Position numbers and translations under genes: made by a program
The notes under the pieces: model-generated
The model's input: the letters and a program-made list of their open reading frames with translations, nothing else
What the model was told of the DNA's origin: nothing
The model's database searches: none
Origin: Rhizobium sp. TH2
GTDB lineage: Bacteria > Pseudomonadota > Alphaproteobacteria > Rhizobiales > Rhizobiaceae
Direction of reading: 5' to 3'
NCBI RefSeq assembly: GCF_024707525.1
Contig: NZ_CP062231.1
Span: 5,211,501-5,275,500, forward strand
Length of the DNA: 64,000 bases
Part shown: piece by piece, positions 39,830 through 49,013 of the stretch
Layout: each line of letters opens with the position of its first letter
Position numbering within the stretch: the first letter of the stretch is position 1

Positions 39830-42800
39830 TCATTGAGGGGAAATAGCAAGCAGGGCTTTTTCAAGTTCAGCCGGTTCGAGAGCATAAAGATGCGGCCCTT
39901 CGGTATAGATCAGCAAGCATTCCACCGCTTTGCCGGCAAAAAGAGGCGATAAAACCTGCGCATAAAGCGCCAGCTGCGCCCTGTGGGCAAAGGGGATATC
40001 CTCGCGTGAGGCGGGTGGCACGCGGTTGGTCTTGTAGTCGAGGATGAACACCTTGTCGCCAGCCGTCCCCATGCGATCGATTCGCCCCGAGACGGCATAA
40101 TCGCGCCCCTTGATATGAATCGTGCCCATGATCGAGACTTCCGCCCGAGACCCCGCGGCAAACAGGCTCGCAAAGCGCGGATCGGCGATCATACCGAGCA
40201 CGTCATCGGCCAAAGCCTGCCGCGCCGTCTCGCTCCATTGCGGCAGAGCGCGATCGAGATAGCGCAGTGCCGCCGCTTGCCGCTCTGTCGGTTCGAAATC
40301 CGGCAGCGCCTGCAACAGGCGGTGCACGATCTTGCCCTTCACCTGTGCGCCCGTGCCGGATGGCTTTTCGACGAACAGCGCCGAGGGCACGATATTGTCG
40401 CCCTCCTCGTCGTCGATGATCGCATGCACGCCCGATGGCGCCAGGGGTCGCGGCAGGCTCGGCATCAGTGCCAGCGGCTTGAACAGCGAATCCGGCAAAC
40501 CAATCTCTTCGCCGGCTTCCGTGCGCTCCACCCGATCCGGCGCTTGCGGCACCCGATCATGATGGCGCCACTTGTAGCCCGTCCATTCGAACGTCCCGGC
40601 CCCGAACGTGGTGGGCAGGCATTTGTCCTCATTGCGCGATAGCGCCGAGGTTGCCAGCTCCGCCCAGGTGCCCGGAACCAGCCGTTTCTTGCGATAGCCG
40701 CAGAGGATCAGCCGGTCCGATGCCCGCGTCATGCCGACATAAAGCAGCCGCCGATATTCCTCCTCCGCCAGCTCGCCGAGCCTGATATCGTCGGCGGTCG
40801 AAATTCGGTTCTGGTAGTCCTTGCCCGGCACCCAAAAGGGAATCGGCGCATGGTCTTCGCCGCGCGACATCAATCGCAGCTTCGGCAGCATCGATTTGTC
40901 GAAGGCCTTCGAACCGCCATCGACCAGAAACACCACCGGGGCCTCCAGGCCTTTCGAGGCATGTACGGTCATGATCCGTACCTCGTCGCGGCCCTTGTCC
41001 TGCTCGCGCTTGATCTCGGGCGAATCCTGTTCGAGCGTGGTGACGAAGCTTGTCAGTCCCGGCATCCCGGCCTCTTCATGAGACAGTGCGAAGTTGAGGA
41101 ATTCGTCCAGCACGTCGCTGACTTCATGGCCGAAGCGCGCCAGGAATTTCTTCCGCCCGCCCTCGCGGCCCAGCAGCGTGGCATAGAAATCATGCACCCG
41201 CATCGAGCAGGCCATTTTCACCCAGCGGACCAGCTTGTCGCGCATATCCGCCCAACGGGCATCGGAGCCGGCCAATTCCCTTAGCCGGCTCCATACCGTC
41301 TGTTCGTCGCCGCGCAGCCCGCACAACATGTCGAGATCATCCTCGGCCATATCGAAGAACGGGCTCTTGACCAGCGCGGCAAGCGACAGGTCGTCCTCAT
41401 GCAGCAGCGCGAAGCGGGCCAGTGCCATCAGGTCCTGAATGGCGATGTGGCTGGAAAGCACCAGCCTGTCAGTGCCGGCAACGGGCACGGACCCACTGCG
41501 TTTCAGCTCCCGCGCCAGCGCTCCGGCAAAGGCATCGCGCTTGCGCACCAGAACGAGGACATCGCCTGCTGTAATCCGGCGCGGCCCATCCTTGGCGTCG
41601 AGCGTCTCCTTGGCCACCATGTCCTGGATCACTGCGGCCATGCGCTGAGCCAGCTGCACAATCGAGGACTTCTCCGCCGGCCGGTCGAACGGCGCCAGCC
41701 AGTCCTCGTCCTCGTCTTCGCTACCCTCCTCGGCAATGATGTCCCAAATATCCACCGTGCCCGCATGGTTCATTCGGTTGGAGACATGGATGACCGGCTC
41801 CCGATCGGCGCTCAGCCCGCGCGCATTTCCCTCGTCGGAAAACACCTGATCCACCGCCGTGAGCACATCTTCCGTCGAGCGGAACGACACCTGAAGCTGC
41901 AACGGCTCGAACCGTTTCGATCCCGAATCGGCCCGTTCCATCGCGCGCCGGCGCTCCATCGCAAAGCGCTCCGGCCGTGCGCCCTGGAACGAATAGATCG
42001 ATTGCTTCTCATCGCCGACGGTGAAGATCGTGCGGTTGATCATCCGCGCGCTGGCGCCCGAGAAGAACTCGTCGGTCAGCGATATGATGATTTCCCACTG
42101 CGAGGGGCTGGTGTCCTGCGCCTCGTCGAGCAGCAGGTGGTCGATGCCCTGGTCGAGCTTGTAATGCACCCACGGCCCGATTTCGCTCTTCTTCAGAAGA
42201 GCCTCGGTGCGGGTGATGAAGTCGTCGAAATCAAGGAAACCGCGCTCCTTCTTCAGCGCCTCGTAGCCCGAGATCAGTCGCTCGGCCAGCACCAGCGCCG
42301 CGCGCGTCGCCTCGAACATGCGGAGAATCTTGAATTCCTGCCAGATATCCGAAACGAAAGCCGCCACTGCCACCATATCGGCGCAGAGTACGGGATCGGC
42401 CTTGCGCATCGCGGTCGTGTAGAAGCCCGAATCGGCATAGGGCAGCTCGTCGGATTTCTTGAGGAACGTTGCGCGAAGCAACTGCAACCGCTTTACTGGG
42501 TCGTCCTCGCGCCGGGCCGCGCCCATCGCATAGGCCCGCTCCTGCGCATTCTTGCCGCCGGTGCCATTGGCCAGCGCAATGTAGTCCTGCATCCGCGACT
42601 CGCTCAGCCCCGGCAACGGCCAGGCCCGCGCCGCGATCGATGCGACGCTTGTCCCAAGACCGATGCCGAGCCCGTTGCGCAGCGCCACCTCGACGCCTTC
42701 ATGGCGCGCCGAATCGAAGAAGCGTTGCAGCGCGCCACGCCGGCTAACAATTTCCTGCAGCAGCCGGTCTAGACCGAACTCGTCGGCAAGCGTCAGCACA

Positions 42801-43372
42801 TCATGGAAAGCAGCTGCCAGCGCGCTGTCACGATCCGCCTGCGTCGCCGTCAGCAGCCCGCGCCGCGCCTCCGAAAGCAGGCTCGCCGCCGCCTTGTCAT
42901 CGAGCACGTTGAAGTGGCCTGCCACATTGGCTTCGAGCGGAAACTGGTGCAGCAGCGCCTCGCAGAAGGCGTGGATGGTCTGGATCTTCAAGCCGCCCGG
43001 CGTCTCCAGCGCTCGCGCGAACAACCGCCGCGCATCGGCCAGCTTGACCGCATGGGGCGCGCTGCCTTCCATACCCTCGATCTCGGTCGATAGCGCCGCA
43101 TCGTCGAGCGACGTCCAGCGCGACAGCCGCTCGAACACGCGGTTGGACATTTCACTGGCCGCAGCCTTGGTATAGGTCAGGCAGAGGATTGAGGACGGCC
43201 GCGCGCCGTCGAGCATCAGCCGGATCACCCGCTGGGTCAGAACATGCGTCTTGCCCGAACCGGCATTGGCCGACACCCAGGCCGAATGCGCGGGGTCCGA
43301 GGCCAAGTTCTGCTTGCGCCGGGTTTCGTCGAGTGCATCGGTGTCGCGAGGCTGGGAAATGGCATCATTCAT
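39830..43372 (-). CDS. addA: Double-strand break repair helicase AddA
   Basis: 1180 residues. UvrD-type helicase-nuclease. Walker A WVSANAGSGKTHVLTQRVI, ILCLTYTKAAASEM, LLLDEAQDTSPSQWEII (Walker B), VGDEKQSIYSFQGARPERF, IMTVHASKGLEAPVVFLVDGG, and RLLYVGMTRASDRLILCG. The C-terminal PD-(D/E)XK nuclease reads RIDRMGTAGDKVFILDYKTNR. With AddB it processes broken ends for RecA. ATG at 43372 lies 8 bases inside the addB 3' end; the frame is open 24 codons further but within addB. Confidence 0.96.
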   Translation of the reverse strand: MNDAISQPRDTDALDETRRKQNLASDPAHSAWVSANAGSGKTHVLTQRVIRLMLDGARPSSILCLTYTKAAASEMSNRVFERLSRWTSLDDAALSTEIEGMEGSAPHAVKLADARRLFARALETPGGLKIQTIHAFCEALLHQFPLEANVAGHFNVLDDKAAASLLSEARRGLLTATQADRDSALAAAFHDVLTLADEFGLDRLLQEIVSRRGALQRFFDSARHEGVEVALRNGLGIGLGTSVASIAARAWPLPGLSESRMQDYIALANGTGGKNAQERAYAMGAARREDDPVKRLQLLRATFLKKSDELPYADSGFYTTAMRKADPVLCADMVAVAAFVSDIWQEFKILRMFEATRAALVLAERLISGYEALKKERGFLDFDDFITRTEALLKKSEIGPWVHYKLDQGIDHLLLDEAQDTSPSQWEIIISLTDEFFSGASARMINRTIFTVGDEKQSIYSFQGARPERFAMERRRAMERADSGSKRFEPLQLQVSFRSTEDVLTAVDQVFSDEGNARGLSADREPVIHVSNRMNHAGTVDIWDIIAEEGSEDEDEDWLAPFDRPAEKSSIVQLAQRMAAVIQDMVAKETLDAKDGPRRITAGDVLVLVRKRDAFAGALARELKRSGSVPVAGTDRLVLSSHIAIQDLMALARFALLHEDDLSLAALVKSPFFDMAEDDLDMLCGLRGDEQTVWSRLRELAGSDARWADMRDKLVRWVKMACSMRVHDFYATLLGREGGRKKFLARFGHEVSDVLDEFLNFALSHEEAGMPGLTSFVTTLEQDSPEIKREQDKGRDEVRIMTVHASKGLEAPVVFLVDGGSKAFDKSMLPKLRLMSRGEDHAPIPFWVPGKDYQNRISTADDIRLGELAEEEYRRLLYVGMTRASDRLILCGYRKKRLVPGTWAELATSALSRNEDKCLPTTFGAGTFEWTGYKWRHHDRVPQAPDRVERTEAGEEIGLPDSLFKPLALMPSLPRPLAPSGVHAIIDDEEGDNIVPSALFVEKPSGTGAQVKGKIVHRLLQALPDFEPTERQAAALRYLDRALPQWSETARQALADDVLGMIADPRFASLFAAGSRAEVSIMGTIHIKGRDYAVSGRIDRMGTAGDKVFILDYKTNRVPPASREDIPFAHRAQLALYAQVLSPLFAGKAVECLLIYTEGPHLYALEPAELEKALLAISPQ

Positions 43373-46300
43373 CGCCATTCTCCTCTTCCAGCTCGGCCGC
43401 CGACCACTCCGCCACGCGCGCCAGGTGATCATATTCGCCGCCATAATCCGCGTCCTTGAATGGCGCTACGCGGCTCTTGAATCCGGCTTTCTTTTCTCTC
43501 AATGCCTCGGTCAGTTTCGTAAGCTGGCTGATCGATTCGCCCGCCAGTTCGCTTGCCGATTTCCGGCTTTCGGGCTTGCCATAGGTGGAATTTTCGTTGT
43601 TGACCGTCTCGACCGCGAATTTCGAGCCCGGTCGCAGCCGCATATAGATCAGGTCCTGCGTCTCATGCGCGCCAACCCCGAAGAAGCTATCACCCTTCAG
43701 CACGGCCGCTTCCAGCGCCAGTTGCGGATCGAGCAGCGTGCGAGCCACCTTGGCAGATGGCGATGAGCCGGTCTTGTAGTCAACGATATCGGCAAGGCCG
43801 TCGCGGCGGATATCGATGCGATCGGCGCGTCCGGTCACCGCCAGATGTTCGGTGACCTGCAGCTTGGCGGAGCGCTCGACATAGGTCTTGCGGATGGTCG
43901 GCCGGCGCTCGCTTTCCTCATCGAGAAAGGCACGCGCCATATCGATCGCCCGGGGCCGCCAGACGGCATCGATGTGTGCCGGCAGCGCCGCCCGGTTAAA
44001 AACCTGATGCGTGATGTCCCTGATCCTCTCGAAGGCGACCGGGACGCGCGGATCGACCCCGCTCTCGACGAAAAGCTGGACGATCTCGTGATAGATGTTG
44101 CCCCGGTCGGCTGCACCCGGATCCTCGTTGAAGCCATCGAGCGGATCGAGTCTGAGCACCCGCCGCGCATAGATCGCATAGGGATCGCGCCGCAGCCGTC
44201 CGGCTTCGCTGAAGGAGTAGGACACCGGCTGCCGCCCCGCATCTGGTGTAGGCGCCGGCCGCGCCGCGAATGATTGCTCTTCAGCCTCGCTGCTCTGGTC
44301 GATCCGGCCGGCATAGCGTCGGTATCGCTCGCCACGGGCGATCATCGCTTCGCCAATCCTCTCACCCGTCACCGACAACAGCCGTTGCACGAAGCGCGAC
44401 GCCACGGATGGCGCGCCGCCCTGCCTCAGCGCCCGGGTCAGGATCAGCTTCCGCGTTCCCATGCCCATCACGAAATCATGCGCCGACTGGCCGATGCGCC
44501 GCTCGGGCGGTTCGAGCCCGATCTCGGTCTTCATCGCTCGCGACAGGAAGGGATTGTTGGCGGTGGCGCCCGGCCAGGTGCCCTCGTTCAACCCGCCGAG
44601 AACCAGCGTATCGACACTCTGCAGTCGCGCCTCAAGCGTGCCCCAGATGAACACGCGCGGATGGCCGATCGCCTGCGGCTTGATCCCGACTCCGGCTAAC
44701 AAAGCGTTTGTCACATCCGCCCATTGCGGCCCCGCCGCATCCATCGTCTCGGCCGTTTCGATCAGATCTTTCAGCAGTCCAGCCAGCGCATCCCCTGCTT
44801 CACCCGACCACAGTGTGCCGAGGCTGCCGCGCTCATCCCGGCACAGCGCTTCCAGAACCGTTCCGGTCGCCTCCGCCCAGGCGCCGAGCGGATGCTGCGC
44901 CCGCAATCCGTTGCCGTTGTCCGCCACCAGCATGCGCGCCAGCGGCTCGACGGCCACTTCGATATCGCGTGCAAGTTCGACGACCTGGCTCTGGCATTCG
45001 GCTGATCTGAGCCGCATCTGCCAACGCCTGGAGAACCTGTTCTTGCCGAGTTCCTCGATCGCCTGCAGCACCACGGGTGTGAGCGCCGCCGCATCGACCA
45101 GCGCCGTCCCGCCACGCAAGGCCAGCATTTCCAGCGCATGCGAGGCTATGTCGAGCGCCTCTCGCTCGCGGCCGAGCCGCACCAGCGGATGCTTGATCAG
45201 GCTCGCCAGCGCCACCGGATCGCCGGGGCGGAGCACGCTTTCGAGCACCAACCTGATCAGGCTACCGTGATGGGAGGCAGCCAGCGGCGTACCGGCGGAA
45301 TCGTCGGCCTCGATGCCGAAGCGTTGAAGTTCGGCCGAGACACGCCGCGCCAGCGTCCGATCTGGCGTCACCAGGGCCGCCTGCACCGCCGGACTCTCGC
45401 CGTCGAGCGCCAGCTTCAGAGCAATGGCGATCGCCAGCGCCTCTTCCCGCTCGTTGTTGGCCTCGATGAGCGAAATATCGGCGAAGGCCTCGGCCAGCAA
45501 ACCCTCATCCCGGTCGCGGAATGTCTGATGGTTGACTTCGGCCTCGGCCGGCATGAAGGCCACGGACGCGGCCTCGATCCGCTTCGCCATGTCAGGCGCA
45601 TCCGTATCGAGTGGCGTCACCTCCTCGCGTTCGACGCCGAGTTTCCTGAGCAGATGGAACAGTCCATATTGCGGATGGCTGCGGCTTGCCGGATCGCTGT
45701 TCCTGGATCCATCGGCACGGATCGCGCCGGCCAGCGGCCAGTCCGCGCGCGGCATGATTTGGTCGAGGCCTGGCAGCACCACCGCCCCGTTGTCGAGCCG
45801 GTGGATGGCGGCAATCAAGTCCGCCGTTGCCGGTATCGAACCGGTCGAACCGGCGACAATCACCGGCCCATGGCTGCCGTCGCGAGCGACGCGCGCAGCC
45901 TCGGCACGGATGGCGAGATTACGATGCAAAGCCGGCGAAGAACGGTTGATTTCCGTGAGCCGCGCCGGCCAGAATGCGCTGGCGACCTTGATGAATTCCC
46001 CGGTCAGCTCCCACCAGATGGCGCGATCGGCCACGTCGAATGCCTTCAACCCCTCCCAGCCCGTCTCCTCGGTTTCGACCGCGTCGATCAACTCGATCAG
46101 GCTGCGCGCCAGCCAGATCGCGTCAGCCGGGCTGGCAGGCGCCACCAGTGGAGAATCGTCATGGATCGCCCTCAGTTTCTCCGGCAGGCGATTGCGCCAG
46201 ATCAGGATCAACCGCGCAAGCTCGATCAGCCGCGCGAGATTGCCGACAGGTGGCAGCAGTTCGAGCAGGCTGTCTGGTCCCTCATCGAAATATCCAGCGT

Positions 46301-46553
46301 CGTCATCCGTCTCGCCAAGCGGCCGGATGACAGGCAGGATCGCCGAGCGCCCGCCGAGCAGATCGACGAATTCCGAGCGCAGCACGCGCGCGGCGCGGCG
46401 CGTGGGCAGATAGATGGTGGCGGATGCGAGGCTCAGCGGATCGGTGGCATCGAAGCGGAAGCCCGGAACCAGCCGTCCATCGCACAGCGATATCGCCAGC
46501 ACCTTCAGGAAGGACGCGCCGGGCGGGATCGTGAAGACATTGCTTTTGGCCAT
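43365..46553 (-). CDS. addB: Double-strand break repair protein AddB
   Basis: 1062 residues. AddB partner of AddA. N-terminal TIYLPTRRAARVLRSEFVDLLGG and LILIWRN..LP-type blocks, an inactivated helicase-like core (VILLGGLNEGTWP-type LVLGGLNEGTWPGATANNPFLSRAMK), and a C-terminal nuclease domain with VTGRADRIDIRRDGLADIVDYKTGSSPSAK. ATG at 46553 begins the family sequence. Ends overlapping the addA start by 8 bases, so the two are coupled. A RIME-like repeat separates it from the murU-like gene. Confidence 0.94.
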   Translation of the reverse strand: MAKSNVFTIPPGASFLKVLAISLCDGRLVPGFRFDATDPLSLASATIYLPTRRAARVLRSEFVDLLGGRSAILPVIRPLGETDDDAGYFDEGPDSLLELLPPVGNLARLIELARLILIWRNRLPEKLRAIHDDSPLVAPASPADAIWLARSLIELIDAVETEETGWEGLKAFDVADRAIWWELTGEFIKVASAFWPARLTEINRSSPALHRNLAIRAEAARVARDGSHGPVIVAGSTGSIPATADLIAAIHRLDNGAVVLPGLDQIMPRADWPLAGAIRADGSRNSDPASRSHPQYGLFHLLRKLGVEREEVTPLDTDAPDMAKRIEAASVAFMPAEAEVNHQTFRDRDEGLLAEAFADISLIEANNEREEALAIAIALKLALDGESPAVQAALVTPDRTLARRVSAELQRFGIEADDSAGTPLAASHHGSLIRLVLESVLRPGDPVALASLIKHPLVRLGREREALDIASHALEMLALRGGTALVDAAALTPVVLQAIEELGKNRFSRRWQMRLRSAECQSQVVELARDIEVAVEPLARMLVADNGNGLRAQHPLGAWAEATGTVLEALCRDERGSLGTLWSGEAGDALAGLLKDLIETAETMDAAGPQWADVTNALLAGVGIKPQAIGHPRVFIWGTLEARLQSVDTLVLGGLNEGTWPGATANNPFLSRAMKTEIGLEPPERRIGQSAHDFVMGMGTRKLILTRALRQGGAPSVASRFVQRLLSVTGERIGEAMIARGERYRRYAGRIDQSSEAEEQSFAARPAPTPDAGRQPVSYSFSEAGRLRRDPYAIYARRVLRLDPLDGFNEDPGAADRGNIYHEIVQLFVESGVDPRVPVAFERIRDITHQVFNRAALPAHIDAVWRPRAIDMARAFLDEESERRPTIRKTYVERSAKLQVTEHLAVTGRADRIDIRRDGLADIVDYKTGSSPSAKVARTLLDPQLALEAAVLKGDSFFGVGAHETQDLIYMRLRPGSKFAVETVNNENSTYGKPESRKSASELAGESISQLTKLTEALREKKAGFKSRVAPFKDADYGGEYDHLARVAEWSAAELEEENGDE

Positions 46554-46587
46554 CCATTTGTCCTTCCGATCCCGGGTGTGATCGTGG

Positions 46588-46720
46588 GAACCCCTCACCC
46601 CGCCTCCACTTCGTTCGGCGGACCTCTCCCCAAGGGGAGAGGAGTTTTGCGCCGCTGCGGCTTGCTCCCTCTTCTCCCCTTGGGGAGAAGGTGGCCCGAA
46701 GGGCCGGATGAGGGGTTTTC
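46588..46720. repeat. RIME-like palindromic intergenic repeat, copy 3
   Basis: Palindromes CCTCTCCCCAAGGGGAGAGG (46623-46642) and CTTCTCCCCTTGGGGAGAAG (46671-46690) are flanked outside by AACCCCTCACCC and GATGAGGGGTTTT, with GGCCCGAAGGGCC after the second palindrome. Same organisation as copies 2 and 4. It sits inside the leftward murU-addB transcription unit, so it would be transcribed into the mRNA. Confidence 0.9.
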
Positions 46721-46731
46721 ACGCGACGCTG

Positions 46732-47475
46732 CTAACTATACCGCCGCACCGCCTCCTCCGCCGCACCGATGGCCTCAGGCGTACCCGCCGTGACCCAGTG
46801 CCCTTGAAGTATTAGGCCATACAAGCGATTCGCCGCAATCGCGCGGTCGAAATAGATGTTGAGATTGAAGGCGCCATCCGGCGCATCGGCGAGCAGCGAT
46901 GACCGCATGGCGATCGCCCCGGCATAGACCACGCCCTCGCCTGCGGGCATCACGCCATCCACCGGCCGGTAGCGCACGAGGCGCCCGTCGTCGTCCATGG
47001 CAAAATCCACCTTGCCGTCATGCCCGGTCGTATCCTCCAGCCGCACGCAGAGCATGGCCATGTCCATCCGGTCGGCATCGAAGAATCCGGCTAACATTTC
47101 GAGATTGGTCGGTTGCCCCGGCGTCTCGCCGATCCAGAACAGATCGGAATTCATCACGAAGACCTCGACATCAGGCAGCAATTTCAGCCCCTTGGCCAGC
47201 CCTCCGCCGGAATTCAGCAACACGTCTCGCTCATCGGAGATCAGGATCTCCATCCCCTTGTATTCGGCCAGATGCGCTTCCATCTGCTCGGCGAGATAAT
47301 GGACATTGACCACCGCCGTTTCGCACCCGGCATCCTTCAGCGTATCCAGCGCATAATCGATCAGCGGCTTTCCCGCGATCTTCACCAGCGGCTTGGGAAT
47401 CGTATCGGTGATCGGCCGCATCCGCATGCCGAGCCCGGCCGCGAGCACCATCGCGTGGCGAATCCTCTTGCTCAT
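46732..47475 (-). CDS. murU: Nucleotidyltransferase, MurU-like (MurNAc-1-phosphate uridylyltransferase)
   Basis: 247 residues. Sugar-phosphate nucleotidyltransferase: AMVLAAGLGMRMRPITDTIPKPLVKIAGKPLIDYALDTL with the GxGxRxxPxTxxxPK signature, VNVHYLAEQMEAHLA, VFVMNSDLFW for the metal Asp, and QGHWVTAGTPEAIGAAEEA. It resembles MurU, which makes UDP-MurNAc from MurNAc-1-phosphate in the AmgK-MurU recycling route. Its start overlaps the stop of the TsaE-kinase fusion by 4 bases, which supports that pairing. Exact sugar specificity is inference. Confidence 0.82.
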   Translation of the reverse strand: MSKRIRHAMVLAAGLGMRMRPITDTIPKPLVKIAGKPLIDYALDTLKDAGCETAVVNVHYLAEQMEAHLAEYKGMEILISDERDVLLNSGGGLAKGLKLLPDVEVFVMNSDLFWIGETPGQPTNLEMLAGFFDADRMDMAMLCVRLEDTTGHDGKVDFAMDDDGRLVRYRPVDGVMPAGEGVVYAGAIAMRSSLLADAPDGAFNLNIYFDRAIAANRLYGLILQGHWVTAGTPEAIGAAEEAVRRYS

Positions 47476-48998
47476 GCGACGGCGGCTTCCGGCGAATCCA
47501 TGGTGATCACGCCCGCCCGCTGGCACCAGTCCTTGAGCGGCGCGTTGACCTCATGCTCGAAGGCCATCGAGAGATGCCACAGCGTGCGCGGCATGTGGCG
47601 CATGTAGCTTTCCATACCGTCGCGCTGCCAGAGTCGTACCCACAGCCCATTCAGCCGGCAGGCGCGCTCGGCCGACATGATGGCGAACGACTTGAGGAAC
47701 GCTTTGCGATCGAACGCCCCCTGCGCCTCGCGCGCACTCATATAGATCTCCATCAGCCGTTCCATCAGCGGCCGTTCGACGGTCACCCGCGCATCCTGTG
47801 TCAGCGACACGACGTCATAGGAGGACGGCCCGACGATCGCATCCTGGAAATCGATGATGCCGACCCGATCGAACCCACGGCGACCCGCCATCCACATGAT
47901 GTTCGGCGAATGGTAGTCGCGCAGCACGAGATTGGTCTCGAGCCCCTTGAGTTCATCGATCAGGTGATCCCAGATCTCGAAATACTCGCGTGCTTCGGCG
48001 GCGCTCGCCTTCTGGCCGCCGCGCCGCCAGGGAATGTGCCAGTCGAGCAGTACCTCGGCCTCGAATTTCAGCGTCTCGCGGTCGAAATGCGGCAGGTCGT
48101 GATATTCGCCATTGCCGACAGGCAGCCGCGCCGGCGGCTGCTGCTTGTGGAAATCGGCAAGCCCGCGTACCGCCTCCTCATAGCGCTCGGCGATCGGCGT
48201 GCCCGATGCGTCGAGCACGCCATCCGAGCCGAGATCCTCGATCATCAGGATGCCGTGCTCGATATCGGTCTCATAGATCTCGGGCGCTGAAAGCTTGATG
48301 CTTTTCAGGTATTTGCCGATCGCGATGAACGGCCGGACATTCTCGGCCAGATGCACCAGCTGCGAATAGGGCTTGCCGTCGCGGATCGGCGGACCATTGG
48401 GCCGCGCCGCCGAATCCATCAGGATGAACGGCTTGCCATCGACGGTTTTCACCCGCTCATAGGCGCGGAAGGACGAATCGCCGATCAGGAATGTCCGCCG
48501 TGCGCCCCTGTAGCCATTGTCGTCCATGAAGGCACGTATGGCATTGACCCTTACCAGCCGGTCCGCGAACCGGCCCTCGCCGACATCAAGGTTCAGCCGC
48601 CGCCCGGCGCCCTCATGCGAAATCTCGATGCGGATCGCGTCCTTGGGCAGCGCCGCTCCGACCTTGTCGGGCCATTCGATCAGCACCACGCCGCGCTCAA
48701 GCGCCTCATCCAGACCGAGTTCGGCCAGTTCGCTCTCGTCGGCAAGCCTGTAGAGATCGAAATGCGCGATCTGGTATTTGAGGTCGTAGCTCTGCACCAG
48801 CGTGAAGGTGGGGCTCGGCACTTCGAGTTCGTCATTGCCCGCAATGGCGCGGATCAGCGCGCGCGCCAGCGATGATTTGCCGGCGCCGAGATCGCCCGAA
48901 AGTGCCAGGCAGTCCCCCGGCTTCACGGTCAAGGCAAGGTCTTCGCCCAGCGCGCGGGTGGCTTGGTCATCGGCGAGAAAGTAGGAGAAAGTGGGCAT
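47472..48998 (-). CDS. Fusion of TsaE (t6A synthesis ATPase) and AmgK-like sugar kinase
   Basis: 508 residues. Residues 1-150 are TsaE: LALSGDLGAGKSSLARALIR with Walker A at 35-43, then PSPTFTLVQSYDL and ALPKDAIRI. TsaE is the ATPase helper of threonylcarbamoyl-adenosine (t6A) tRNA modification. Residues 165-480 are an aminoglycoside-phosphotransferase-like kinase with NLVLRDYHSPNIMWM (catalytic loop) and VGIIDFQDAIVGPSSYDVVSL (metal Asp), the pattern of AmgK, the anomeric MurNAc/GlcNAc kinase. The stop overlaps the murU-like start. Fusion is seen directly in one uninterrupted frame. It follows divL by 15 bases. Confidence 0.9.
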   Translation of the reverse strand: MPTFSYFLADDQATRALGEDLALTVKPGDCLALSGDLGAGKSSLARALIRAIAGNDELEVPSPTFTLVQSYDLKYQIAHFDLYRLADESELAELGLDEALERGVVLIEWPDKVGAALPKDAIRIEISHEGAGRRLNLDVGEGRFADRLVRVNAIRAFMDDNGYRGARRTFLIGDSSFRAYERVKTVDGKPFILMDSAARPNGPPIRDGKPYSQLVHLAENVRPFIAIGKYLKSIKLSAPEIYETDIEHGILMIEDLGSDGVLDASGTPIAERYEEAVRGLADFHKQQPPARLPVGNGEYHDLPHFDRETLKFEAEVLLDWHIPWRRGGQKASAAEAREYFEIWDHLIDELKGLETNLVLRDYHSPNIMWMAGRRGFDRVGIIDFQDAIVGPSSYDVVSLTQDARVTVERPLMERLMEIYMSAREAQGAFDRKAFLKSFAIMSAERACRLNGLWVRLWQRDGMESYMRHMPRTLWHLSMAFEHEVNAPLKDWCQRAGVITMDSPEAAVA

Positions 48999-49013
48999 AG
49001 AGTTCCGTTAAAG

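Noticed and set aside
45138..46793. Long plus-strand frame opposite addB
   Set aside because: Shadow of addB, which has clear AddB domains; translation shows no family features and compositional bias typical of antisense frames.
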